Source of the DNA: UBA3537 sp965658025 | GTDB lineage: Bacteria > Bacteroidota > Bacteroidia > Flavobacteriales > Flavobacteriaceae | Reading direction: 5' to 3' | Assembly (NCBI GenBank): GCA_965658025.1 | Contig: CBFHQL010000001.1 | Coordinates: 124,001-188,000 of the forward strand | Length of the DNA: 64,000 bases | Translations under genes and position numbers: made by a program | The notes under the pieces: model-generated | What the model was told of the DNA's origin: nothing | Database searches by the model: none | Seen by the model: only the letters and a program-made list of their open reading frames with translations | Shown here: positions 34,465-42,707 of the stretch, piece by piece | Position numbering within the stretch: position 1 is the stretch's first letter | How the letters are laid out: each line of letters starts with the position of its first letter

Positions 34465-35385
34465 ATGAATCTAAATAAAGAACATTCATCTTCGTTAAAT
34501 CCTCCTTCAAAAAGTGTCGCTACAGGTGCTTTTTTAGAAACTTCTATTGAATCTGGGTTTATAGTCCTAACATTTCAAAATGAAACAGACGATTTGAAGG
34601 TTTTGGAAAAAGCCATAGATAACTCCTTTATTCAGTTTCATTTTTGCCTTAAAGGATCGACTCAATTTTGTTTCAATAACAATACCTATGCATTAGACAT
34701 TCCAGAAGAAAACTCGTTGTTGTTGTACAATCCACAGCGCGATTTACCTATCCATATGATTGCACAACCAAATACATGGGTTGTATCTGTTTTAATTTCT
34801 ATCAAAAAATTTCACGGATTGTTTTCTCATGAAGCGAATTACATTACTTTTTTGAAGGACGATAACAAGCTTAAAAAATATTACAAGGATGGATATATTT
34901 CGCCATCGATGGCTATTGTTTTGAATCAAATCATGAATTATAATTTGAATTCCAATCTTCGTGAGTTGTACTGCAAAGCCAAAGTATATGAATTGTTGAG
35001 TTTGTATTTCAACCGCGGCGAAGACGCCAACATAGAACAATGCCCTTTTTTGGTGGATGAGTCTAATGTTTTAAAAATTAAAAAGGCCAAAGATATTGTT
35101 ATTCAGCGCATGTCTGAACCACCAACGCTTGTAGAATTGTCCAATGAAATAGAACTCAGTTTGAAAAAACTTAAAGAAGGATTCAAACAAATTTATGGCA
35201 CCACAGTCTATGGCTTTTTATTTGATTACAAAATGGAATTTGCTCGAAAATTATTAGAATCAGGAACACACAACGTTAATGAAGTTGGTCTAAAAGTGGG
35301 CTACAGTACAGCCAGTCATTTTATATCCGCCTTTAAAAAACAATATGGGACTACCCCAAAAAAATACATTCAATCCATAAATTAA
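34465..35385 (+). CDS. AraC-family transcriptional regulator
   Basis: A 306-residue regulator. The N-terminal part (about 1-190) is an effector or dimerisation domain with a cupin-like region (FHFCLKGSTQFCFNNN). The C-terminal AraC DNA-binding domain (about 210-305) has two helix-turn-helix units: PTLVELSNEIELSLKKLKEG and NVNEVGLKVGYSTASHFISA, ending QYGTTPKKYIQS. Position between the hemA operon and hemH, 13 bases before hemH, suggests control of heme synthesis. That link is inferred from location only. Confidence 0.9.
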   Translation: MNLNKEHSSSLNPPSKSVATGAFLETSIESGFIVLTFQNETDDLKVLEKAIDNSFIQFHFCLKGSTQFCFNNNTYALDIPEENSLLLYNPQRDLPIHMIAQPNTWVVSVLISIKKFHGLFSHEANYITFLKDDNKLKKYYKDGYISPSMAIVLNQIMNYNLNSNLRELYCKAKVYELLSLYFNRGEDANIEQCPFLVDESNVLKIKKAKDIVIQRMSEPPTLVELSNEIELSLKKLKEGFKQIYGTTVYGFLFDYKMEFARKLLESGTHNVNEVGLKVGYSTASHFISAFKKQYGTTPKKYIQSIN

Positions 35386-35398
35386 TCAATACTAAAAA

Positions 35399-36430
35399 AT
35401 GAAAGGGATTTTATTAGTCAATTTAGGCTCACCCGATAGCCCAAACCCAAAAGATGTAAAAAAATATTTAGGAGAATTTCTCATGGACGAACGCGTTATC
35501 GACGTTCCCAATTGGGCTAGAACACTGCTTGTCAAAGGCATTATTTTGAACACTAGACCCAAAGCTTCTGCAAAGGCCTACAAAAAAATATGGTGGGAAG
35601 AAGGGTCTCCACTGATTGTTTTATCTGAACGCCTGAAAGACAACGTACAAAAACACCTAGATTTACCCGTCGCTTTGGCTATGCGCTATGGGAGTATGTC
35701 TATCAAAAAAGGACTTCAAGAACTGGAAAACAAAGGGGTTACAGATGTTTTGATCATTCCACTTTACCCTCAATTTGCAATGGCCACAACAGAAACAATT
35801 TTAGTTCTGGCTAATGAATTACAAAAAGAATTTTTTCCAAAAATGACTTTGGAACATTTGCCCCCTTTTTACAACAACCCTGATTATATCAAAGTGCTTT
35901 CGGAGTCTATAAAGACTTATCTTAAAGGCAAAGACTACGAACATTTGTTGTTCTCATATCATGGAATTCCAGAACGTCACATCCGCAAAAGTGATGTTAC
36001 AAAAAAGCATTGTAAAATAGACAAATCGTGTTGCAGTACACCGTCAGAAGCCCATGCTTATTGTTACAAACACCAGTGCGTTGAGGTAACGCGTTTGGTA
36101 GGGGAATATTTACAATTGGCGCCAGACACATATTCTACCTCTTTTCAGTCGCGCCTTGGTTTTGATCCGTGGTTGCGCCCATACACAGACCGAACGATTG
36201 AGCGTTTGGGTAAAGAAGGCACCAAAAACATGGCGATTGTTACCCCGGCATTTGTAAGCGATTGTTTAGAAACTCTCGAGGAAATTGCGATGGAAGGTGA
36301 AGAAATTTTTCATGAAGCTGGCGGAAAGAATTTTACCACAATTCCCTGTTTAAATGACGATCCAAAATGGGTTTCGTTGCTCGTAAAATGGATTCGTGAA
36401 TGGGAATCAAAAACAATAACTACAAGTTAG
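35399..36430 (+). CDS. hemH: Ferrochelatase
   Basis: Inserts ferrous iron into protoporphyrin IX, the last heme step; 343 residues. The catalytic His is H188 in LLFSYHGIPERHIRKSD, and QSRLGFDPWLRP plus VVTP-type AIVTPAFVSDCLETLEEI are conserved. After the catalytic motif an internal segment carries five cysteines (C205, C211, C212, C222, C227), resembling the segment that binds a [2Fe-2S] cluster in some bacterial ferrochelatases. The MATE gene starts on the next base. Confidence 0.96.
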   Translation: MKGILLVNLGSPDSPNPKDVKKYLGEFLMDERVIDVPNWARTLLVKGIILNTRPKASAKAYKKIWWEEGSPLIVLSERLKDNVQKHLDLPVALAMRYGSMSIKKGLQELENKGVTDVLIIPLYPQFAMATTETILVLANELQKEFFPKMTLEHLPPFYNNPDYIKVLSESIKTYLKGKDYEHLLFSYHGIPERHIRKSDVTKKHCKIDKSCCSTPSEAHAYCYKHQCVEVTRLVGEYLQLAPDTYSTSFQSRLGFDPWLRPYTDRTIERLGKEGTKNMAIVTPAFVSDCLETLEEIAMEGEEIFHEAGGKNFTTIPCLNDDPKWVSLLVKWIREWESKTITTS

Positions 36431-37777
36431 ATGACCAAACCAATAGTTTCAGATTTTGGAACAGAACCCATAGGTAAATTACTTGTACGCCAAGCGGTTC
36501 CAGCGTCTATCGGGATCTTAGTCATGTCGCTTAATATTCTTATTGACACTATTTTTGTGGGGCATTGGATTGGCGCTCAAGCTATTGCTGCGATTAATGT
36601 CGTTTTGCCTGTTTCTTTTTTCATTGCCGCATTAGGAATGTCTATTGGGATCGGGGGCTCCTCAATTATATCGCGAGCATTAGGCGCAAAATCAAAGCCG
36701 AAAGCGTTGACAACTTTTGGAAATCAAATTGCACTTACGCTCATTCTTACGCTTACTCTAATTGCCTTTGGGCTGTATTTTATTGACGACATTATTCCCA
36801 CATTTGGAGGGAAAGGGACCATTTTCGCCCCGGCTAAAATCTACTACAGAATAGTACTTTATGGAGTACCATTGTTGGCGCTTTCCATGATGGGCAACAC
36901 GGTGATTCGTGCAGAGGGGAAGCCAAAATTTGCCATGTATGCCATGATGATTCCATCGGTAACAAATTTGGTGCTCGATGTTGTTTTTATAAAATTTTTG
37001 GATTTAGGGATGATGGGTGCTGCTTGGGCGACCACAGGGTCCTATGCTTTTTGCTTTTTGTTTATTCTTTGGTTTTTCTTTTCAAAAAATTCTGAAATGA
37101 AAATTGGATGGACTCATTTTAGACTCCAAAAAGTAATCGTTTCTGAAATCAGCAGTTTAGGATTAGTGACCTTATCGCGTCAAGCTGTAGTGAGTGTGAC
37201 TTACCTATTGATGAATAATATTCTCTTTGATTTTGGTGGGGAAACTTCAGTTACAGCTTATGCTATTGTATCAAGAATGCTCATGTTTGCATTGTTCCCC
37301 ATATTTGGGATTACACAAGGATTTATTCCCATAGCAGGGTATAATTATGGGGCTAAAAATTATGAACGTGTTCGGCAAACCATCAATATTGCTATTCGTT
37401 ATTCTATGATTTTGGCAACTTTAGTTTTTTTGGCTTTGATTGGATTTCCTGAGCTTATCACAAAGATGTTTACAACAGATAGTTTAGTCTTACAAAAAAC
37501 ACCAAGTGTCATGCGTTGGGTATTTGCAGCAACGCCAATTATTGCCATTCAGCTTATAGGTGCGGCTTACTTTCAAGCGGTTGGGAAAGCCACCCCAGCG
37601 TTATTGCTCACGCTTTCACGTCAAGCGTTTTTCTTTATACCTTTAATTTTTATATTACCTTTATGGTATGGAGAACTAGGTGTATGGATGGCATTTCCCG
37701 TGTCCGATGTATTATCGACGCTCATGACAGCTTATTTTTTAAGGAATGAAATCAAACAAAATTTAAAATCATCCTAA
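36431..37777 (+). CDS. MATE-family efflux transporter
   Basis: A 448-residue, 12-helix membrane protein with the two-bundle MATE layout: GKLLVRQAVPASIGILVMSL at the start, GIGGSSIISRALGA near residue 75, and a second half with FPIFGITQGFIPIAGYNYGA. It should exchange cations for organic substrates; the substrate is not predictable. It starts on the base after the hemH stop and overlaps hemJ by one base, so it is part of the hemH-hemJ transcript. A link to porphyrin export is possible but unproven. Confidence 0.92.
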   Translation: MTKPIVSDFGTEPIGKLLVRQAVPASIGILVMSLNILIDTIFVGHWIGAQAIAAINVVLPVSFFIAALGMSIGIGGSSIISRALGAKSKPKALTTFGNQIALTLILTLTLIAFGLYFIDDIIPTFGGKGTIFAPAKIYYRIVLYGVPLLALSMMGNTVIRAEGKPKFAMYAMMIPSVTNLVLDVVFIKFLDLGMMGAAWATTGSYAFCFLFILWFFFSKNSEMKIGWTHFRLQKVIVSEISSLGLVTLSRQAVVSVTYLLMNNILFDFGGETSVTAYAIVSRMLMFALFPIFGITQGFIPIAGYNYGAKNYERVRQTINIAIRYSMILATLVFLALIGFPELITKMFTTDSLVLQKTPSVMRWVFAATPIIAIQLIGAAYFQAVGKATPALLLTLSRQAFFFIPLIFILPLWYGELGVWMAFPVSDVLSTLMTAYFLRNEIKQNLKSS

Positions 37778-38313
37778 TGGAATATTACAACTATATTAAA
37801 GCACTGCATTTGATTTTTGTAATCACTTGGTTTGCAGGGTTATTTTACATTCCACGTCTGTTTATTTATCATATAGAAGCGACTCAAAAAACGGCTTCAG
37901 AACAAAAAATTCTATCTGAACAGTTGAAACTTATGGCCAAAAGGTTATGGTATATTATCACTTGGCCATCGGCGATTTTGGCAACTTTTTTTGCACTTTG
38001 GCTTTTGCATTTGGCACCCTATTGGATAGAACAACCATGGATGCATGCCAAACTTGCTTTTGTAGTATTACTTATTGTATATCACCTCAAAACCCACATG
38101 ATCTTTAAAGCATTTCAACGCGATGAAATTAAGTATTCTTCAAATTTTATGCGCATATGGAACGAAGGCGCAACATTGCTTTTATTTGCCATCGTTTTTT
38201 TAGTTATTTTAAAAAACACGCTAGATATGGTTTATGGTTTGTTGGGGCTAATTGGTCTTGCCGTGGTTTTGATGTTAGGGATTCGTCTTTATAAAAGGAC
38301 GCGTGCTAAGTAG
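37777..38313 (+). CDS. hemJ: Protoporphyrinogen IX oxidase HemJ-like membrane protein
   Basis: A 178-residue protein with four to five membrane helices, of the HemJ/UPF0093 family. It opens YYNYIKALHLIFVITWFAGLFYIPRLFIYH, with the conserved His at residue 11 and the RLFIYH end of helix 1. LWYIITWPSAILATFFALWLL and the Lys-containing WMHAKLAFVVLLIVYHLKTH are further signatures. HemJ oxidises protoporphyrinogen IX, filling the step between HemF and HemH. No HemG or HemY is in the window, and the position after hemH supports this role. Confidence 0.92.
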   Translation: MEYYNYIKALHLIFVITWFAGLFYIPRLFIYHIEATQKTASEQKILSEQLKLMAKRLWYIITWPSAILATFFALWLLHLAPYWIEQPWMHAKLAFVVLLIVYHLKTHMIFKAFQRDEIKYSSNFMRIWNEGATLLLFAIVFLVILKNTLDMVYGLLGLIGLAVVLMLGIRLYKRTRAK

Positions 38314-38362
38314 CCCTAGGAATCCTTCATTTTTCATATATTTATAAAAAAAGTTATTTCGC

Positions 38363-39817
38363 ATGGCAAAACGTAGTCTGTCATTAAGCTCAAGAATTTT
38401 CTTCTACATGATCCTTTTGGTGGTCTTGGCTTCGATTTTGATTGCTGCTGTAACCGTATATCAATACAATGAGCAATCTCAGGATTATCACCGCAAGCGA
38501 TTGGAACGAAAAGAGGCACAACTCATTTCGAGTATAGACTATGTTTTAAAAGAATCTAGTTGGGAGATCAAAACCGAAAATTTGCAACTCATCTTCAAAG
38601 ATAAAATATATGAAATTGCTAATATCCACAATGTCGCATTCAATCTATATGATTTAAAGGGGCAGTTGATAAAATCGTCTAAACCAAGTTTAGAAAATGA
38701 TCCTGTTCCGGAAAAACTTCCAGTGTACATCCTAGATACACTGAATCAAATGTCTTCAAAACGGTTTGTGGAGAGAAACAAACTTTTAGACGGTAACTAT
38801 AGATCTTCATATTTGATTTTAAATGACTCATTTTCAAAACCATTAGGGATCTTAAATGTACCTTATTTTGATGATGATTCATTGAATTCAGGAGAGTTAA
38901 AAGAATTTCTAATTCGCCTTGGTTATGCGTACATCATCATGATGTTAGTCGCTATTGCTTTTGCGTATTTTATGTCTAAACTCATTACTAAATCGTTAAA
39001 AGCAATTAGTGATAAGATGTATCAAACTCGTTTTGAAAAGCGAAACAAAAAAATTGCTTTAGAAGGTGCTACAACAGAAATAAAATCACTTGTAGAGTCT
39101 TACAACAACATGATTGATGCTTTGGAAGAAAGTGCTCAAAAATTAGCATCAACCGAACGTGAACAAGCGTGGAGAGAAATGGCAAAACAGGTTGCTCATG
39201 AAGTGAAAAACCCTTTGACGCCTATGCGGCTGAGCGTACAAAGTTTTCAGCGTAAATTCGACCCAAATGACAAAGATATTCTCAAAAAAGTTGATGAATA
39301 CAGTAAAACGTTGATACAACAAATAGATACCATGAGCAAAATTGCAGAGGCCTTTTCGAGTTTTGCAAAAATGCCTACTCAACATATAGAACGTTTAAAC
39401 ATTGTTGAGGTTGTCGAACATGCTCTTGATATATTCCCTGATTCGGCTATAAAATTTTCGAGCAATGCAACACACATAGAGGCAGACTTTGATAGAGATC
39501 AGCTGAACCGTATCGTGACCAATTTGGTCAAAAATGCCATTCAAGCTATACCAGAGGATAGAACCCCTAATATTGAGGTCGAATTATCAGAGCAAGCGCA
39601 ACATATTTATATTAATGTCAAAGACAATGGGAGTGGGATAGAGGACGCCATTGGAGAAAAAATCTTTGAGCCAAAATTTACAACCAAATCCAGTGGAATG
39701 GGGCTTGGATTACCAATGATAAAAAACATCATTGAAGCTTACAAAGGAGAAATTACCTATAAAACTACTTTGGGCAAAGGAACTATTTTTAGTGTTTCTT
39801 TTCCAAAAAAACAATAA
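38363..39817 (+). CDS. NtrY-like sensor histidine kinase
   Basis: A 484-residue kinase. Two membrane helices (about 12-32 and 192-212) enclose an extracytoplasmic sensor region. A HAMP domain (about 212-262) follows, then a HisKA box with H279 in VAHEVKNPLTPMRLS and a HATPase domain with N box NLVKNAIQAIP and G boxes DNGSGIED and GMGLGLPM. The H-box and the two-helix layout resemble NtrY. No response regulator is adjacent, so its partner is elsewhere. It ends 4 bases before the enoyl-CoA hydratase gene. Confidence 0.92.
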   Translation: MAKRSLSLSSRIFFYMILLVVLASILIAAVTVYQYNEQSQDYHRKRLERKEAQLISSIDYVLKESSWEIKTENLQLIFKDKIYEIANIHNVAFNLYDLKGQLIKSSKPSLENDPVPEKLPVYILDTLNQMSSKRFVERNKLLDGNYRSSYLILNDSFSKPLGILNVPYFDDDSLNSGELKEFLIRLGYAYIIMMLVAIAFAYFMSKLITKSLKAISDKMYQTRFEKRNKKIALEGATTEIKSLVESYNNMIDALEESAQKLASTEREQAWREMAKQVAHEVKNPLTPMRLSVQSFQRKFDPNDKDILKKVDEYSKTLIQQIDTMSKIAEAFSSFAKMPTQHIERLNIVEVVEHALDIFPDSAIKFSSNATHIEADFDRDQLNRIVTNLVKNAIQAIPEDRTPNIEVELSEQAQHIYINVKDNGSGIEDAIGEKIFEPKFTTKSSGMGLGLPMIKNIIEAYKGEITYKTTLGKGTIFSVSFPKKQ

Positions 39818-39821
39818 ACAT

Positions 39822-40604
39822 ATGCAGTTCAACAACCTTATTGTACAGATTGAAAATGGAATAGGGGTCATCACCATCAATCGCCCTAAAAAACTAAATG
39901 CCTTAAATAAAGACACCATATTGGAACTCCACCATTCCATAAAAAACTTAGATGCAGACAATGACATAAGAGTCGTCATCATTACGGGGAGTGGAGACAA
40001 AGCTTTTGTTGCGGGTGCAGACATTAGTGAGTTTTCTGATTTTGATGTGCAACAAGCGGCCCAATTATCTCGCGAAGGCCAGGAGATGCTATTTGATTTT
40101 ATTGAACATTTGTCAACTCCAGTCATTGCAGCAATCAACGGTTTTGCTCTTGGTGGCGGATTGGAATTGGCTATGGCCACACATTTTAGAGTTGCTAGCG
40201 ACAATGCACGTATGGGTTTACCCGAAGTGAGTTTGGGTGTCATTCCAGGATATGGTGGAACTCAGCGTTTGGCACAACTGACAGGTAAGGGGCGTGCATT
40301 AGAAATGATTATGACGGCTCAAATGATTGATGCATCCAAAGCAGAACAATGGGGGCTCGTTAATGCTGTAAAAACTCAAGAAGAGTTATTGCCGTATTGT
40401 TTTTCATTGGCTGAAAAAATAAAACATAATGGCCCGCTTGCTATCTCGGCGGCCATAAAAGCTGTTAATGCTAATTTTGAAAAAGGCATTTGTGGATATG
40501 ATGTAGAAATTTCAGAGTTTGCAAAGTGTTTTGGCACTGAGGATTTCAAAGAGGGGACATCTGCATTTTTAGAGAAGCGGAAAGCAAAATTTACAGGGCA
40601 GTAA
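39822..40604 (+). CDS. Enoyl-CoA hydratase/isomerase family protein
   Basis: A 260-residue crotonase-fold enzyme. The oxyanion-hole segments are AFVAGADISEFS and ALGGGLELAMA. The catalytic glutamates are in ALGGGLELAMA and GLPEVSLGVIPGYGGTQRL, the arrangement of hydratases acting in fatty acid oxidation (short-chain crotonase type). The ATG at 39822 is chosen; a longer frame reads back into the kinase gene. It shares a transcript with the kinase and ends at a bidirectional terminator. Confidence 0.92.
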   Translation: MQFNNLIVQIENGIGVITINRPKKLNALNKDTILELHHSIKNLDADNDIRVVIITGSGDKAFVAGADISEFSDFDVQQAAQLSREGQEMLFDFIEHLSTPVIAAINGFALGGGLELAMATHFRVASDNARMGLPEVSLGVIPGYGGTQRLAQLTGKGRALEMIMTAQMIDASKAEQWGLVNAVKTQEELLPYCFSLAEKIKHNGPLAISAAIKAVNANFEKGICGYDVEISEFAKCFGTEDFKEGTSAFLEKRKAKFTGQ

Positions 40605-40615
40605 TTTTTCGGTAT

Positions 40616-40658
40616 AAAAAAACCCTAAAACAAATGCTTTAGGGTTGTGTTTTTTTTG
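40616..40658. terminator. Bidirectional terminator between the hydratase gene and atpC
   Basis: A perfect stem AACCCTAAA (40621-40629) / TTTAGGGTT (40638-40646) with an 8-base loop has an A run on the left and a T run on the right. It can end transcripts from both convergent genes. Confidence 0.8.
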
Positions 40659-40666
40659 GATTTTTA

Positions 40667-40942
40667 TTAATCTGCTAAGACAATAATTTTATTGGCATTC
40701 ATTTCAATCGTTCCTGAGTTGATGGCGAGCCAAAATCCTTTATCTTTTTGCTCAAATTTAGAAGCATTTTCTTCATCAATACTAATGTTGCCCCTTATTT
40801 TTACAAACCCCTCTTTCAGTATAGAAACAATTGGGGCGTGATTATTCAGCATTTCAAAATCCCCATTAACTCCTGGGACAGATACGCTATCGACCTCACC
40901 TTTAAAAAGGGTTGTTTCTGGAGATACAATTTCTAAATACAT
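40667..40942 (-). CDS. atpC: F1 ATP synthase subunit epsilon (short form)
   Basis: A central-stalk subunit of only 91 residues. It has the N-terminal beta-sandwich (MYLEIVSPETTLFKGEVDSV, GVNGDFEMLNNHAPIVSILK) but lacks the C-terminal helical hairpin of the usual 130-140-residue protein. In other bacteria that hairpin inhibits ATP hydrolysis, so this enzyme cannot be controlled that way. It follows atpD after a 77-base gap containing a small heptad repeat. Confidence 0.95.
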   Translation of the reverse strand: MYLEIVSPETTLFKGEVDSVSVPGVNGDFEMLNNHAPIVSILKEGFVKIRGNISIDEENASKFEQKDKGFWLAINSGTIEMNANKIIVLAD

Positions 40943-40952
40943 ATTTAATTAG

Positions 40953-40973
40953 TAATGAGTAGTGAGTATTGAG
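40953..40973 (+). repeat. Three tandem heptads between atpD and atpC
   Basis: TAATGAG, TAGTGAG, TATTGAG: three direct 7-bp units of the form TADTGAG in an otherwise unexplained 77-base gap. Confidence 0.65.
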
Positions 40974-41019
40974 CTTTTCAAAGTTTTAACCTTGAGGTCG
41001 TCATAACCCTCCACTAGTT

Positions 41020-42528
41020 TTACGCTTCAGCCAACATTTTTTCACCTGATTCAATTGCTTCTTCAATCGTTCCTTTAAGGTTGAACGCTGCTTCTGGTAA
41101 GTGATCCAATTCACCATCCATAATCATGTTGAACCCTTTGATGGTTTCTTTGATGTCTACCAAAACCCCTGGAATTCCTGTAAACTGCTCTGCAACATGG
41201 AAGGGTTGAGACAAGAAACGTTGTACACGACGTGCACGTCCTACAGCAAGTTTATCTTCTTCAGAAAGCTCTTCCATTCCAAGAATGGCAATAATATCTT
41301 GTAGTTCTTTGTAGCGTTGTAACAGCTCTTTTACGCGTTGTGCACAATCGTAGTGTTCATCGCCTAGGATGTCTGCAGTCAAAATTCTTGATGTTGAATC
41401 TAGAGGATCCACGGCTGGATAGATACCAAGCTCTGCAATTTTACGCGATAGTACTGTTGTAGCGTCCAAGTGGGCAAATGTTGTTGCTGGCGCTGGATCT
41501 GTAAGGTCATCCGCAGGTACATAAACCGCTTGAACCGAAGTAATAGATCCTTTCTTTGTTGAGGTAATACGTTCTTGCATCGCCCCCATTTCTGTGGCAA
41601 GTGTTGGTTGATATCCCACCGCAGAAGGCATACGTCCAAGAAGTGCTGATACCTCAGAACCTGCTTGTGTAAATCGGAAAATGTTATCAACGAAAAATAA
41701 TACATCTTTTCCTTGTCCATCGCCTGCGCCATCACGGAAATATTCTGCAATAGTAAGTCCAGAAAGTGCAACACGTGCACGAGCTCCTGGTGGCTCATTC
41801 ATTTGACCAAATACAAAAGTTGCTTTGGATTCTTTCATGGCGGCTTTGTCGACTTTTTTCAAATCCCATCCACCGTCTTCCATAGAGTGCATAAAGTCAT
41901 CGCCGTATTTAATAATGCCTGATTCCAACATTTCACGAAGCAAATCGTTTCCTTCACGCGTACGTTCTCCAACACCAGCAAATACTGATAGTCCACCGTG
42001 TCCTTTGGCAATATTGTTTATCAGTTCTTGAATCAAAACGGTTTTACCTACACCTGCACCTCCAAAGAGTCCAATTTTTCCTCCTTTAGCATAAGGTTCA
42101 ATAAGATCAATAACTTTTATTCCTGTAAAAAGAACTTCAGTAGACGTTGAAAGGTCTTCAAATTTTGGCGCTTCTCTGTGGATTGGTAATCCGTCTTTTC
42201 CAGCTTTTGGTAAGTTTCCTAGACCATCGATAGCATCTCCAATCACATTAAACAATCTACCATATACGTCATCTCCAATCGGCACTTGAATCGGTGCTCC
42301 AGTAGCATTGACTTCAGTACCACGACTTAATCCATCGGATGAGTCCATGGCAATGGTTCGTACAGCGTTTTCACCAATGTGTGATTGCACTTCGAGTACG
42401 AGTGTTGAACCGTCTGGACGACTGATTTCTAAGGAATCATAAATTTTTGGAAGGTCTGCTCCAGAATCAAATTCTACATCGATAACTGGGCCTACAATTT
42501 GAGAAACTTTACCTGTAACTTTTGACAT
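41020..42528 (-). CDS. atpD: F1 ATP synthase subunit beta
   Basis: The catalytic beta subunit, 502 residues. The P-loop is GGAGVGKT (156-163), the catalytic-Glu region is GVGERTREGNDL, Walker B is DVLFFVDNIFRFTQ, and the DELSEED region is seen here as MEELSEEDKLAV. It begins the two-gene atpDC unit, which lies about 36 kb from atpBEFHAG and on the opposite strand. This separation is usual in Flavobacteriia. The promoter element is 60 bases upstream. Confidence 0.98.
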   Translation of the reverse strand: MSKVTGKVSQIVGPVIDVEFDSGADLPKIYDSLEISRPDGSTLVLEVQSHIGENAVRTIAMDSSDGLSRGTEVNATGAPIQVPIGDDVYGRLFNVIGDAIDGLGNLPKAGKDGLPIHREAPKFEDLSTSTEVLFTGIKVIDLIEPYAKGGKIGLFGGAGVGKTVLIQELINNIAKGHGGLSVFAGVGERTREGNDLLREMLESGIIKYGDDFMHSMEDGGWDLKKVDKAAMKESKATFVFGQMNEPPGARARVALSGLTIAEYFRDGAGDGQGKDVLFFVDNIFRFTQAGSEVSALLGRMPSAVGYQPTLATEMGAMQERITSTKKGSITSVQAVYVPADDLTDPAPATTFAHLDATTVLSRKIAELGIYPAVDPLDSTSRILTADILGDEHYDCAQRVKELLQRYKELQDIIAILGMEELSEEDKLAVGRARRVQRFLSQPFHVAEQFTGIPGVLVDIKETIKGFNMIMDGELDHLPEAAFNLKGTIEEAIESGEKMLAEA

Positions 42529-42588
42529 TACTTCTATGCGTTTTATTTTTAGCTAAAATTATGTTTAAAACCTGTGGTTTTTGCGCTG

Positions 42589-42596
42589 CAAAGATA
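42589..42596 (-). promoter_or_regulatory. -7 element of the atpDC promoter
   Basis: TATCTTTG on the minus strand, 60 bases before the atpD ATG. The -33 position is TTTA-like rather than TTTG. Confidence 0.5.
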
Positions 42597-42644
42597 TATC
42601 TTTTAATTTAAAGTTAAAGCATAAATACAGGCTTTTTTAAGCAT

Positions 42645-42686
42645 AAAAAAACACCTTCATTTAGGAACTTAAAATGAAGGTGTTTT
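42645..42686. terminator. Terminator of the TonB receptor / SGNH gene pair
   Basis: A 15-bp perfect stem (left arm 42648-42662, right arm 42672-42686, core ACACCTTCATTT) with a 9-base loop. On the minus strand it is followed by a T run. It lies between the SGNH gene end and the atpD promoter. Confidence 0.85.
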
Positions 42687-42707
42687 CAGATATATTTTTC
42701 GACTCCC

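Noticed and set aside
36431..37777. MATE gene as an antibiotic-resistance island member
   Set aside because: It is fused into the heme transcript with no mobile-element signs, so a housekeeping or porphyrin-related role is likelier.
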